From Styela clava (taxonomy: Eukaryota > Chordata > Ascidiacea > Stolidobranchia > Styelidae), in assembly GCF_964204865.1 (NCBI RefSeq), contig NC_135259.1:4030001-4094000 (forward strand): a stretch of DNA of 64,000 bases, written 5' to 3'. Made by a program: the position numbers and the translations under genes. Below the pieces are notes generated by a model. The model had not been told where the DNA came from. It made no database searches and saw only the letters and a program-made list of their open reading frames with translations. Positions within the stretch are counted from its first letter, which is position 1; each line of letters starts with the position of its first letter. Of the stretch, positions 38,701-48,607 are shown in pieces.

Positions 38701-41700
38701 AGCTATGGCTTGTATATGTACGGGGTGAAAGTGCTGTAACAAGGCTTACCTGCAAACACACAGACTTAACAATAGGCTGACTGAGCATCATCAATTTTAA
38801 TATAGTTTCACATGATTGTTTAAGAGAAGCTGATGGAAAGCAATGCAAAATTCCACTAAGCAAGGATACCGCGTGACAAACAGATGAAGAAGCATCTGAC
38901 GAAGTTGATCCTTGAAATAAAAATTGGAGTAATGTTATATATAAGTTTTTTTATTAACTCGAAAAAACAAAGCCCTGTTGAAAGAGTAATTTTCAATAAA
39001 CCATCACTTGGTAGAAGGGAGAGGGAGCTGGTTTGATATTAGGTATTTCGGCTTACGCACCCCAGAATATTCAAACTGTTGCTCCAGCTACATTTACAGT
39101 GCCTCATTTTCTTACACCATGGCTGAGTTCCAGCACCAACTCCAAAGCCATTTAGGCTCTCGGTATGAGCCACTAAAATTTCTGGTAGCTCCAGCTCTAT
39201 CTATTATGGTAGGCTTGGCTCCGACTTGAGACGACTCCGACAACAAAATGTCACAGCTCCATGACTCCAGCTCTGTCTGACAGTCAATAATTAATTTTAT
39301 TTTCAATTGACAATATACAGATATTTAGAATATGGACAACATGCAGTTTTCAGCCACTAATAGCTTAATTTTTGTGTAAAAAGAAGGGGGTTCAATTAAA
39401 ATTATTGGCACCTGATTTTTCGATAAATTGAACACAATATTTTGCAGTCGTTGATGCAGCAGGATGTACTTTAGGAGGTTCTTCTGTCAACATAAAACAG
39501 CTCGCTTTCAAAACAGCACAAACTCCATTTTGGGCAGCTTTTCTGATCTGAAAGCAGGAGTATTGAAATTAATAATGTTATTATGAAAACTCCATAATAG
39601 ATATTACAAAATTAACTTCAACTAGTGATTCACAGAGCTAGGAAAGGCAAACGGATTAGGTCTTGTGATGAATTGTTTGCCTCTAACACAGTGAACATCA
39701 CTAGGGTTGCATATCCGTACAAAAACATCTCTTTCAATTAGTATGCCATAATCATAAATCAGAGCTTTCGTCCGGAGCAGACTGCGTTGTTTTTTACCGA
39801 AGGTTCATTTGCAGTACATAAGGATTACTGAAACATGTTTTGTTGAAAATTGAATGAAGAAGTTTATCAGCGCACACTCAAGTCTTTATACATGATTCGC
39901 CTCTGTCAAAATAGTTGTGTTGAGTAGCATTTAGTTTTTGACAAAGAAATTGGGGTAACTATAGAACATAATTCGATGATTCCAGGCTAAACACATTTAT
40001 ATATCTTAAATTCATCAATTCAAATTATCAACATTTTTCGCAATATTTTATGGATATCAATAATCACTCACCTTTGGTTTTGAATGAAAAGAATAAGAAA
40101 GCAAAGTTTGATAAACATTAATTGTTGATAGATGAGACCAGGTTTCGACAGTCTGAAAAAAGTATATGATATTAGGTTACATGGAATAAACATTGCTCTT
40201 CAACATTAAAAGTATCAAGCACAAATTCAATTTGTGTTAGTACAGAATATTAAACATTTTGAGGTTCCAATCCTATGCTCAGGGTGTAAGAAATTTGGTA
40301 TGGCGTCTAAAGAGAGAAAATTCCAGTCCCTAAAAATAAAAACTAGATTCTTACATATTATCAAATATCAGTGGTGTTTGTAAAGATCCTTGTTCGGAGT
40401 AAAAAGGAATGAATACAAGATATATAAAAAATAATAAAATGGATGCATAGAAAAAACTTGTGTTTTTTTATATTGAACAAATTTACAATAAATTCAAAGC
40501 TTTATTAAGGGCTACATGCGGCGCACGAGCAATAGTTTTTCTCATTACTACCCCATAGGAAAAACAATGGAAGTGTATGTACCTGATTCCGAAGTACTGT
40601 AGCTAAACAAATCAGAAGCGATCTAACAAGAGCAGTTGGTGATTCACTCGAAATATTTGAAAATCGTTCAAGTGTTTCAACAAGTAGTTTTGAGACTTCT
40701 GAAAATTTGGCTCTTAGGACAGGTTGTGGAACTCTGTAACAGAACAAATTAACGTTTGTCATGGCCATGGGTATAGCTAAAATAAAATAAATTTAACTCG
40801 GTGGTTCCTAAAGTTAATTAAACGGGGGCCAAAGTTAGAAGCGGGAGGATTTCGCGGGCCAGGAGAGTAGAGCACCCGCGAGGAACCGAAAACGGTACGT
40901 ATAATTACCGATAATAATAATCCGATACCGGTATAATTGATGTGTTACAAATATACTTTTTTAAATTAACTGACATGATTTCAAAAATACTTCGACAGTG
41001 AGATATTTTTTAAATTAAATCACAAACAATGGAAATCACAAATCAATGAATTACTTAATGGAAAAGAATATAATATTGAGAAACATTTAAGATTTAAAAA
41101 TTTATTATGAATATATATCCTATCTCGATGTATGTTAATACGTACATTAGACACCTACCTTTTACATGTCATTGACAACAAGTAAGAAACTGCTGTAACT
41201 GATTCAACATTTTCAACAGAATCCAGAGCAGTAACTAAAGCAGCAAAATAAGCAGTGTCAGATTCCTCACCACCTTGCTGTCGAATAACTTCGGTAATTG
41301 CGGCAATGACAGCACAGACCTGGAATAATAATTTCAGTTGAAAAACGTTAATATCATACCAGTCAATTACTTGAAAACCCAGAAAATGAATTTGATTTCA
41401 CTAAAAATATCCACCGAAATTTGAGTAATTTTTATAATATCATTACATGTTACTTATTTCAGTATCAGTTAATTAAAGGTAATAAACCAGGATATTACTC
41501 ATTTTTTAGTTTTATAATTCAATCAAAAGTGCTAATAATCAAAAACAATAATTCATAAATTATATAATTTTATTTTGTAACATTTGTACTATTGTGGCCA
41601 ATTTCAGATGCAGCACTTATCAAAATCGAAAAATATCTCCGACCTAAAGCATAGCCTAGTTCAGATTATTTTTAATCTTATGTCATTTCAAAATCTTTCG

Positions 41701-43575
41701 TTCAAGTTCATTCTGGTTATTCTGTTATCGGATAATTTTGGATTCGAATATATACTATATATTGCCAAGCCCTGATAATTTAAATTCAGATTGGGATGAG
41801 CTACTCAACACAAGGAAAATATTTATTAAAGGGTGCTCAATTGATAGTCATTGATAGCAACTCTCTCATGTTATCCAGATTTCCAATTTTTCAGAGAATT
41901 CTCATTTTCGAGAATTGCTTCATTCAAAATTCGTGTTGACAATAATTGACATTGATTCAAACTGAGTCAATTTGGAATCCCCAAAATTACAGTTATACAG
42001 CCATACAGTTATAAGCACCTCTTTATGTTTTGCAGAATTGTTTTGCCAATATCGTTGAATTTTTTTGAAAGTTATGTTGCTGCAATCAGATAGTCCACTG
42101 AGAAAAGTACCAAATGTTTGACCTCCTTCACTTCCATCATCATCCACTGATGGGCTGAAAAAAAAAAGAATTTTGTGACCATTGAATGTATTATAGCCCA
42201 GGGTCGTCCAACCCATGGCCCGCGGGCCATTTGTGGCCCGCGGAAGCATTTCGAGTGGCCCGCGCTGTCTTTTTCGAAATTTAATAAAAAATAAATTGAG
42301 TATAACTATTATTTGAGTGATGTAGTATGCAAAAATACGCTCTGCCAGCCCTTTCAGACGAGCCATGAGTGCCATTTTGAATCGAAACCAACTGGGAGGA
42401 GATATCGATACATAAAAGTGCCATAGTCGCTACGTACATAAATAAAAATCCCAATACATACATAAAAGCAAGCTACTTCATGGCAGAAATATTGGCAAAA
42501 CAATCAAAGCCATTCTCATATTGAGAATTCGTTAAGCGATGTATTGTTCGGGTTGCCAATATTTTAGGTCCGGAAATAAAAGAGGCGTTTGCAAAAATAG
42601 GCATGTCAAGACAGACGGTTCTCGCCGTGTTGAAGAGCAAAAGCGCGAAAGTTTTCATCGTATTCCTGAGCGCTTGACAAAAGCACTGACATCAATCTTC
42701 TGCTAATCATGCGGGGAGTTGATGATGATTTCGAAATTACCGAAGAGCTCTCAGCCATTGTCCCAATTAATGGACACGACTCCAGGCATTGATTTGTTGG
42801 GAGCTGTGATGAAAATGATCAAATTTCATGGTTCGTCTTTGGCAAAACTTTCGGGAATAACCACTGATGGCAGTCCATCAGTGGCTGGGAAACAACAGTT
42901 TTATTGTTCTAATAATTGTGAAACTTTGGCGTGAGGGTATTGTTTGTTTTTTCATTAACCTGTAGTCAGTGTAGCAAAACTAAAACATAACTACAATGTT
43001 GAGTGGCCCGCGCACTTAATAGTAAACTAAATGTGGCCCTTCGGCCAAAAAGGTTGGACGACCCTGTTATAGCCAATAACATTTTTCCAATGACCATGGC
43101 TAATGTTTATAAAACAATGGCATCTGCAGCCATGTCACTTTTGATTGAGACGGAACAAGTGAATTTACTATAAATATATATTAAAATCATTTTTAATAGC
43201 AAATTTATACCTGTTTAGTATAATATATTTGTAAAAATATTTCAAAAGCATTACTAGTAATAAAGTTTTAGCATCTGGAATGAATACTAAGCATATTACC
43301 AGCTGCGTAAATATTTTATTTTACGAATAATAAGATACTGACATCACAAGAATATTGCTTCACCTTAAATGAGAATCCTGCATTTCATCATGAATTTTCA
43401 ATGCTTCCAGCGTCAATCCTGTATTTGATTTTGAAGTTGGATGCAAATGAAAGAACTTTGATCTTGCTTTTTCTCTATACTTTTTTACATCAGGGTTAGA
43501 TGAACTACTTTGACCTTTTCTCCATCTTTTTAATTTCCCTTTATTACCTCCTTTGAGTTTTCCTGCTTTTACCAT
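17622..43575 (-). CDS. rrp12: RRP12, HEAT-repeat ribosome biogenesis factor, 29 exons
   Basis: RRP12 is a HEAT-repeat/NUC173 protein needed for pre-40S (and 60S) maturation and nuclear export. I assembled it by homology, GT-AG sites and phase: 43575-43364, 42154-42019, 41319-41159, 40733-40583, 40152-40072, 39547-39412, 38910-38750, 38562-38488, 37982-37869, 37686-37567, 37047-36965, 36320-36212, 35748-35597, 34056-33935, 33345-33111, 32475-32266, 31530-31398, 30262-30085, 29756-29653, 29292-29137, 28760-28676, 28274-28054, 27364-27273, 26707-26546, 25994-25843, 25028-24927, 23793-23603, 23142-23060, 17718-17622. The sum is 4014 nt, 1337 residues (human about 1297). Landmarks are [50 protein letters not shown], the acidic [15 protein letters not shown] and the basic C-terminus. 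No stop or frameshift occurs. The exon 22 acceptor is the least sure. Confidence 0.95.
17743..18006. mobile_element. hAT MITE, 264 bp, with perfect target duplication
   Basis: The ends are CAGGGTTGTCCCAAG and TTTGGACCACCCTG, with GCGGGCC words inside. ATATAGTT flanks both sides (17735-17742 and 18007-18014). It lies in the last RRP12 intron, with only 24 nt between it and exon 29, including the 8-bp duplication. Confidence 0.92.
20266..20397. repeat. 130-bp direct repeat, copy 1
   Basis: It starts TAATAATTAGGGCATGACA and ends GGGGTATTGTTTTGTTGAAA. It recurs in the same orientation at 21519-21648 with scattered changes. The two copies bracket the tandem array. Confidence 0.8.
20770..21255. 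repeat. Tandem array, about five copies of a 103-106 bp unit
   Basis: Each unit has ATGTAACAAAACRCATTTT, then GTATTTTCGRAAACGGG, then AATATGATCTAAATTAATCG. Unit starts fall at about 20782, 20888, 20991, 21095 and 21200. A single diverged unit exists at about 58135-58260 in the related element. Confidence 0.88.
21519..21648. repeat. 130-bp direct repeat, copy 2
   Basis: Second copy of the block at 20266-20397, starting TAATAATTAGGGCGTGACA. It lies about 1.25 kb from copy 1 inside the same mobile element. Confidence 0.8.
22063..22257 (+). other. Small ORF of unknown nature inside the 4.8 kb element
   Basis: A 64-codon ORF starts at an ATG ([18 protein letters not shown]) with a balanced codon make-up and a basic end ([15 protein letters not shown]). 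A diverged, broken relative lies near 58690-58780. I do not recognise it. It may be a captured exon or a remnant of a gene once carried by the element. Confidence 0.35.
23060..23142 (-). CDS. rrp12: RRP12 exon 28, next to a large transposon
   Basis: It encodes [20 protein letters not shown] followed by NKSVLNKR, the conserved C-terminal DPYAYIPL motif of RRP12. It is too short for ordinary ORF listing. The donor AAAG|GTAATG is followed 28 nt later by the end of the 4.8 kb hAT-like element. Confidence 0.93.
23954..24264. mobile_element. MITE with CCGTGTTTC termini, copy 2 (311 bp)
   Basis: The inverted ends are CCGTGTTTCCCCGAAAATAA and TTTTTTCGGGGAAACACGG, with TA on both outer sides (23952-23953, 24265-24266). 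It is the same family as 12661-12886. It lies in RRP12 intron 26. Confidence 0.88.
25555..25830. mobile_element. Decayed hAT-like fragment
   Basis: CAGGGATGATCAAAGTG at 25555 looks like a hAT left end, and the GGGCCACAG and TTTGGCCCGCAG words fit this class. A matching right end and target duplication were not found. It lies in RRP12 intron 25. Confidence 0.4.
27050..27240 (+). repeat. tRNA-like SINE copy, partial
   Basis: GTGGTTCAAATCCCAAGCCC at about 27127 is a good Pol III B box in context, followed by a C/A-rich stretch and AAGGTGTGATAAA, which resembles the neighbour copy near 27.5 kb. The A box is not clear. It lies in RRP12 intron 23. Confidence 0.45.
27447..27630 (+). repeat. tRNA-derived SINE
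   Basis: TGGCTTAGCAG (A box, matches TRGYNNARNNG) is followed about 45 nt later by AGTTCAAATTCCATGCCC (B box, one position off). The tail ACTATCTGCTTGTTTAGAGT resembles tails near 38.37 and 40.4 kb. The body does not fold as a tRNA gene. Confidence 0.55.
28858..28996. mobile_element. hAT MITE, 139 bp
   Basis: The ends are CAGGGGTTCCCAAG and TTTGAGGACCCCTG. The flanks TTATGAAA and TTATAAGA agree at six of eight positions, a decayed target duplication. It lies in RRP12 intron 20. Confidence 0.8.
34120..34770 (+). pseudogene. Class I SAM-dependent methyltransferase relic
   Basis: In RRP12 intron 13 and antisense to it, broken frames spell a methyltransferase. [12 protein letters not shown] is motif I; after a frameshift comes [19 protein letters not shown], then [20 protein letters not shown] and GIVAIAWF, the usual post-II/III region. 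Further on, [19 protein letters not shown] is readable. At least two frameshifts or deletions and several stops break it. The order fits the Methyltransf_11/CRG1-like families. A retrocopy or a decayed gene are both possible; no poly-A tail was seen. Confidence 0.78.
38280..38415. repeat. SINE-tail-like fragment
   Basis: GGCTTGCGAAGGCTCTTGTT and GAAGCAAAAAGCATGAG resemble the tails of the SINE-like copies near 27.6 and 40.4 kb. Only the 3' part is visible. Confidence 0.35.
40255..40435 (+). repeat. SINE-like copy
   Basis: GAGGTTCCAATCCTATGC resembles a B box, and the tail GATCCTTGTTCGGAGTAAAA resembles the copies near 27.6 and 38.4 kb. It lies in RRP12 intron 4. Confidence 0.4.
42199..43066 (+). 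mobile_element. hAT element, 868 bp, with decayed GTF2IRD2-like transposase
   Basis: The ends CAGGGTCGTCCAACC and GGTTGGACGACCCTG are a perfect inverted pair, and TTATAGCC flanks both sides exactly (42191-42198, 43067-43074). Inside, [20 protein letters not shown] is followed, one frame over, by [18 protein letters not shown]; both fit the ZBED/GTF2IRD2-type hAT transposase. Stops and frameshifts show it is dead. It lies in RRP12 intron 1, 44 nt from exon 2. Confidence 0.92.
43364..43575 (-). CDS. rrp12: RRP12 exon 1 with start codon
   Basis: The start [20 protein letters not shown] resembles the conserved basic N-terminus of RRP12, in which KLKRW-KGQSS is typical. The donor AAG|GTGAAG leaves phase 2, and exon 2 continues with the acidic stretch [10 protein letters not shown] and the hallmark [10 protein letters not shown]. 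Confidence 0.93.
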
Positions 43576-44399
43576 TTTTAGTGTGTGTTTATGCCTTCTT
43601 ACTGAAGTCTACTACACTAATGAGAAATGCTGAGCAAGAAGATAAAACATGATAGATCAAGCATGATACACATTTATGCAGCCTATTCTAAATACATATT
43701 TGAAATGCATAAATTCTGAAATTATTTATACAAACCACAGCCAGTAATAACCCCTGAAAGGGGATGTCAAATTTGTAGCGCTTCGTAACGCAAATTTGTA
43801 ATTTATAACACTGTAATCTTAACTACAACCTCAAGGAATTCAATTCGGGAGAAAAGAAAATCGATTTAATATGCATTGATTATATTTCATTTCATCACGA
43901 TCCTGAATAAAATGATGGCTGTAATTTTAATAAGCCTCATTTGAAATCAGCACCGAACAAAAATGCACGTTGTACAAAAAATAAACTGCATTTTTTCATC
44001 TTAAGTATGTATGTATGTTTATTTGCCTCAAAAATGTAACAGTACATATGCGTAGTGCAGTGTTGATCCCGATAGCAAAGTGCGCACCATACTGCCATAG
44101 TCATGAGAATTTCTTTTAATTTACAATATCTAAAAATAGAGTTAACACAACATTTTATCTGTCCCAGACAGCCAGAGCTACTAAAAATATATTTATGATG
44201 CTTTTTCATCTTATTTTTTGTGTACATTTCGCTTCGCTGCTTTGTGACAAAAATTAAAATCAAGTAGCTTAGACATTACACATTAATGATAATACTGTAA
44301 TATGGTTCACATTAGGCCTATCAGCCTATAGCTAATTCACTCCAAGTACATGAATAATCTTTTAGTCTTTAGTCTTGTCGATTGCTGTAGTCCTGTAGT
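43576..44399. other. Upstream region of RRP12
   Basis: About 820 bp in front of the RRP12 start codon. No TATA box or initiator could be assigned, and short ORFs look random. The promoter is presumably here. Confidence 0.4.
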
Positions 44400-44450
44400 C
44401 AGGGCCGGATTTACCATTGTGCAAGTTAAGCTGAAGCCTAGGGGCCCACA
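44400..44450. mobile_element. hAT terminus CAGGGCCGGATTTACC
   Basis: CAGGGCCGGATTTACCA and then GCTGAAGCCTAGGGGCCC is a typical hAT end. A reversed end of the same family finishes at 55946. The outside 8-mers (CCTGTAGT and GTGATGGT) do not match. Confidence 0.5.
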
Positions 44451-44696
44451 AGCCTTAGTTAGGGGCTTCGACATCAGGCCTGAGCTAGGTTATCAGGCCT
44501 TTCACTTTTGAATCATTTTTAAATGCTCTGATAGCAGAATAGGCCTACTATATTTGTTCAATTTTAGAATCAGTTTAATAATTCTTGTCCCAAATATTTA
44601 TCGTTTACGAAGATAGAAATATGGTCGAATAAATTAAGGGGTCTAAATTTGAAAAACTTCAACGTTACACGTTCTGACATTTATTAACCCCAGAAA

Positions 44697-45170
44697 CATA
44701 ATACTGTAATAGGGTACGTCGGTACGGTGCTACAGTACCGGTACTAATATCTGAATACGGTACTGGAATATGGCCTATGGGTACTGTAATACCAGAACAC
44801 AGGTACCGGTACCTCTACCAGTTTACCGTAATTCTTAAATTCCTTGTTAATTAATGAAAACGATTCAAATAATAATAAAGTACTACCGGTACCGGTACGG
44901 CTGTACGGTATTTGAGCCAAGCTATTGTACGGTAATTCAGTAGGCCTACCGTAATTAGGCTACCGGTATTACCGTACTTTTTTTCGATTTTTACGATTGC
45001 GATCTTTTTTATCGTACACCCGCTAACCTAAAATATTGGAATGATATATCAGTATATACTATAGGATTCACAATGAGCATAATTGCCGAAAGTCTAGTTC
45101 AATTTTAAAAACTCTACCCAAATATCCATTAGTTACGGTACCGTACAAGTACTACCGGTAGTGTGATTAT
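44697..45170. repeat. Cluster of TACCGGTA/GGTACC palindromic words
   Basis: Overlapping words such as AGTACCGGTACT, GGTACCGGTACC and CTACCGGTACCGGTACGG recur many times in under 500 bp, mixed with TACGGTA and TAGGCCTA. Other small clusters lie at 55.49, 58.97 and 59.07-59.23 kb. Confidence 0.6.
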
Positions 45171-45414
45171 CCATTGTTTCTGTATTTCCATCAAAACTTG
45201 TACATGAACGCACGTGTTATGCTCAGTCATCCATGACTTTATTTACTGCTGTATTTTGGATATTGAAGCGCAAATATTTATATGGTTTTCTATAGTGAAT
45301 TATATCATCCTTCAAGCTGGGACTTCACACGCTAAGTTGTTTTGGAACTGAAAATGTACTATGTTTGTAGAATTGTGAGTGATTGTTCTCCAACTATTGA
45401 ATATTATTTGTAAT

Positions 45415-45553
45415 TGTACCAGATTGGGGTTAGGCCATAAGCTCATTCCGACTTCCCCTATTCTAGTAACTAGTTCTATTACAAGTTCGGGGATTGTGTG
45501 TGTGTTAGCCAAGTGTGTATTTCCTGTGCCCACAGGTTTCTGTCCCTTTACAC
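45415..45553. repeat. Older repeat, left half, split by the BEL insertion
   Basis: GGTTAGGCCATAAGCTCATTCCG and GTGTTAGCCAAG match 62608-62685. The right half continues after the BEL 3' LTR with GTAGGCGAATAATATTAGTT. Confidence 0.75.
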
Positions 45554-46046
45554 TGTTACGTTGTAAACGTACGTTTGTCGTATATTTTGCCACTGTATGC
45601 AGTGCATCGTGCTCTGCCTTGCATCCAATCATTGTAGACTCATTATTACCCTTTGTTTGTAGCGTAAATTAGTATTATTATCTATTGTCTGGTTTAGCGT
45701 TTTCCTTTCGGTCATTTGCATCACGTATTCGTCGTGTAAAGAGTCGCAGATGTTTGTCTGTATTGTGGACTGTTTATTTATTTGTTATATATTGTAATTG
45801 TATTAGCCTCCCGGATCGGAAAACGTTTGGTGAGAAATTTGCCTTTTATTGTTGTTATATGCTTTGACTTATGTTAATCAATTTTGTTTTATTTTATTTA
45901 AGAAAACCGCTGTTCTTTGCCAAGAATATAAAGAAGTGATTTATGCACGTGTCTTGTTTGTGGACAAAGGGGCTGAGAGTGGCGCGTTCGATACGTTTTC
46001 ATTGTGTCTCGTCGATATAGATTCCGGGCTATCAAAAGACGTGACA
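45554..46046 (+). repeat. BEL 5' LTR, 493 bp
   Basis: Starts TGTTACGTTGTAAACGTACG and ends CAAAAGACGTGACA. It differs from the 3' LTR at one visible site (TTTTATTGTTG versus TTTTGTTGTTG). I could not assign a primer-binding site after it. Confidence 0.95.
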
Positions 46047-46191
46047 TAACAGTTTTCAAACGTGCTTCAAAATTCAAACGATTTCAAGTCTCCAAACATA
46101 ATTTGTGAAGTTTTCAATGATATTAACGTTAATACCAAAATTCTCAAGTTTTCAACCAAAGGGTTTCAAACATTAATTCGGGTTCTCAATA

Positions 46192-48051
46192 ATGGCAACC
46201 GGTGGTAGGTCGGATGACCAACATCAGGCAATGATTAGCAATGCTCCTGGCAGTTTTAATGAATTTAAAACTCATCTAGATGTTTGCAGGAGTTCCAGTG
46301 ACGTTAGCGACGTGAGTTCTTTAGCGTCATCGACTTTCTCCGTCCGGAATGCAAGAGTGAAGTTGGAGCTGGCACGCCTAAAGGCCCGTCAAGAAGAAGA
46401 ACTCTCAGCTTTAGAAGACGACTTACGTAAGCTTCGGACAAGACACGCTTTACAGGCTGCTGAAACAGAATTAAAGGTTTGGGAAATGAGCGATGACAAA
46501 TTTTTGCGGTGGGTAACAGTAGATAGAATTAGGCACGACAATAGCGTGAAATCCCGTGATTTCCCACCTAAATCACAGCTCATTGATAACGGCCGTGAAA
46601 ATACTCCACGGCGTTTGCCGACTTTGCCTACACACACAGCTGATAGTAGCTCAGCTAATCCTGTGCCTCCACGTTTGAACCATGCTTTACATCGCAGAAC
46701 TGTCGATCTACCCAAACCAGAAATTGCAAAATTTTCAGGTGATCCAATGGAATATTATTCCTTTATCCGCAACTTTAAGGCCCATGTTACAGATCTTGTA
46801 GATGATGATAACGTACGTCTGAGTTATTTGTTACAGCTGTGCCAGGGCGAAGCGAAAAATGCCATTGATCATTGCTCAATGATGGAACCGAGTCGCGGAT
46901 ATCGCGAAGCTATGAGAGAGCTGAAGAATGAATATGGTAAAGATCGTGTCATTTCCCGCACCTGTTTGGACAGGTTGAAGCGTGGTCCGAAGTTGAACTT
47001 TGACGACGCGAAAGGTATGCAAGCGTATGCGCGACTGATGCGGAAATGTGGCTTAGTTCTTGGAGAAATCAGTGAGTACGACAATCTTAATAATTTTGAC
47101 AATTTGCTGGCCATTGTTAAACGATTGCCACCAGAGTCGCAAAACGCTTGGGATTTCAAAGTGGCAACAATTTTAGAAACGGAGGATCGCGAAGCTAGTT
47201 ACAACGACCTCTCTAAATTTGTCACCGACCAAGCTAATGTTTCAAGATCAGACTTTCGTTTTGCCCGTAGAGATAGAAGGCAATCAAATTATTATGAAAA
47301 TTCTAAGGCGAAAGGTAGTGCTTTTGCTATTTCTGCTAGTGGTTCAAATTGGCACTGCCCGTGTTGTAATTTTTCTCACGAATTATTCAACTGTAAGAAA
47401 TTTAAAGTCCTTTCATGGTACGAACGATATAACGTGGCTAGACGGAATCAGTTGTGCTTCAAATGCTTAAGACGAGGGCATATGTTTAGACAGTGCACAC
47501 AGAATGAAAGTTGCCCCATTCACGATTGTAAGTATCCGTTCCATCATGTTTTGTTGCATCGCGATTTCGAGACACCTACACGGCGAGATGGTATTAGTAA
47601 ACAGACTTGTTCCGTCGGTACCTCGATGAACCATGCGGATCACGACGTTCACGCTAATAAATTGGCGCCCGCAAAGCAACAAGGGAACACCGGTATTTAC
47701 ATGAATATCGTCCCGGTGACAGTAACTGCTGGCAACAGGGCTTTTGATACATACGCTCTTTTGGACTGTGCTTCTACAACCACCATGTGTAGTGTGAAAT
47801 TGATGAACAAATTAAATCTAACCGGGGTGCCTATAGATGTTACATTGCAAACTGTTGGTAATCGTCCCAAATCTGTTAAAGCAAAGAAGTTGTCCCCTCT
47901 ACTCGTTAAAGAAATTGACGGACATGACGATTGCATTGAATTGCCCAATGTATTGTGCGTCAGTAACTTGCCCATAAAGCCCAATAAGCTACCCTCGCGC
48001 AGTTCCTTGCGTAAGCTATCCTATTTGTCTTATAGCATAAATAGTTGTTAA
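46192..48051 (+). CDS. BEL gag and protease part, cut by the nested element
   Basis: The ATG at 46192 opens a 619-codon ORF, 145 nt after the 5' LTR. A charged coiled-coil stretch (residues about 55-95) is followed by the BEL gag domain with FSGDPMEYYSFIRNFKAHV. Next come zinc-binding motifs, the clearest being CFKCLRRGHMFRQC (CX2CX4HX4C). Then comes an A17-type aspartic protease with LLDCAS, where Cys replaces the usual Ser/Thr. The natural frame ends at 48030; the last seven codons and the stop belong to the inserted element. Confidence 0.93.
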   Translation: MATGGRSDDQHQAMISNAPGSFNEFKTHLDVCRSSSDVSDVSSLASSTFSVRNARVKLELARLKARQEEELSALEDDLRKLRTRHALQAAETELKVWEMSDDKFLRWVTVDRIRHDNSVKSRDFPPKSQLIDNGRENTPRRLPTLPTHTADSSSANPVPPRLNHALHRRTVDLPKPEIAKFSGDPMEYYSFIRNFKAHVTDLVDDDNVRLSYLLQLCQGEAKNAIDHCSMMEPSRGYREAMRELKNEYGKDRVISRTCLDRLKRGPKLNFDDAKGMQAYARLMRKCGLVLGEISEYDNLNNFDNLLAIVKRLPPESQNAWDFKVATILETEDREASYNDLSKFVTDQANVSRSDFRFARRDRRQSNYYENSKAKGSAFAISASGSNWHCPCCNFSHELFNCKKFKVLSWYERYNVARRNQLCFKCLRRGHMFRQCTQNESCPIHDCKYPFHHVLLHRDFETPTRRDGISKQTCSVGTSMNHADHDVHANKLAPAKQQGNTGIYMNIVPVTVTAGNRAFDTYALLDCASTTTMCSVKLMNKLNLTGVPIDVTLQTVGNRPKSVKAKKLSPLLVKEIDGHDDCIELPNVLCVSNLPIKPNKLPSRSSLRKLSYLSYSINSC

Positions 48052-48607
48052 ATAAATGTGATGTTACCGTATATTGCTAATTTGTAGATTGTCTCTGACT
48101 TGCAAGTCACCCATTCACCCTTCAGCTTCAACGCCCACGTGAATGAAGGAAACTTTAGAAAACTCTGTTTGATTTTATTCTCAGATTTCCACGATACACA
48201 TAATATAAATCTTATAACATTTATCCCTACTAGCTTTGAATGGTTTACATCGTCTTCTCCTCCTATCGAAAGATATCGGAGTCGTATTTATAAGTCCATC
48301 ATAAATCTTATTAAATACTGTAAACGTGAGCTCGTGATTCACGTTATAAACAGAAACTCCTATTATCTCAATAAGGGTAATTATGTACATCGTACGGATG
48401 AGAACTTAGATATAATTATTTCAATCAGTGACAAAGGTCTTGAGAATATAAATTTTAATTTGATAATGACTGGGTGGAACATGTTATGTTCTTAAAACTG
48501 GTGTAATTTGATTCCTACGAAAGTCTTTGTTCGAATTTTGGGAAAAATTAACTTTGTCATGATGATTTCAACATGAAATGGGGTACATTTGGGGGTTAGT
48601 TGCTATA
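48031..48607 (+). repeat. Left 577-bp repeat, contains a 130-codon open frame
   Basis: An open frame runs from after TAG at 48085 to TAA at 48493. It has no early ATG but is preceded by an acceptor-like TTGCTAATTTGTAG. The residues (FSFNAHVNEGNFRKLCLILF and so on) are not recognised. The right repeat has the same frame without change. Confidence 0.85.

Noticed and set aside
40800..40900. GGGGGCCAAAG and GCGGGCCAGG words, possible hAT copy
   Set aside because: Only one diffuse end is visible; no partner end or duplication was found.
23143..43363. Intronic snoRNAs in RRP12
   Set aside because: Ribosome biogenesis genes often host them, but I found no convincing C/D box pair with terminal stem on the sense strand; H/ACA types cannot be judged by eye.
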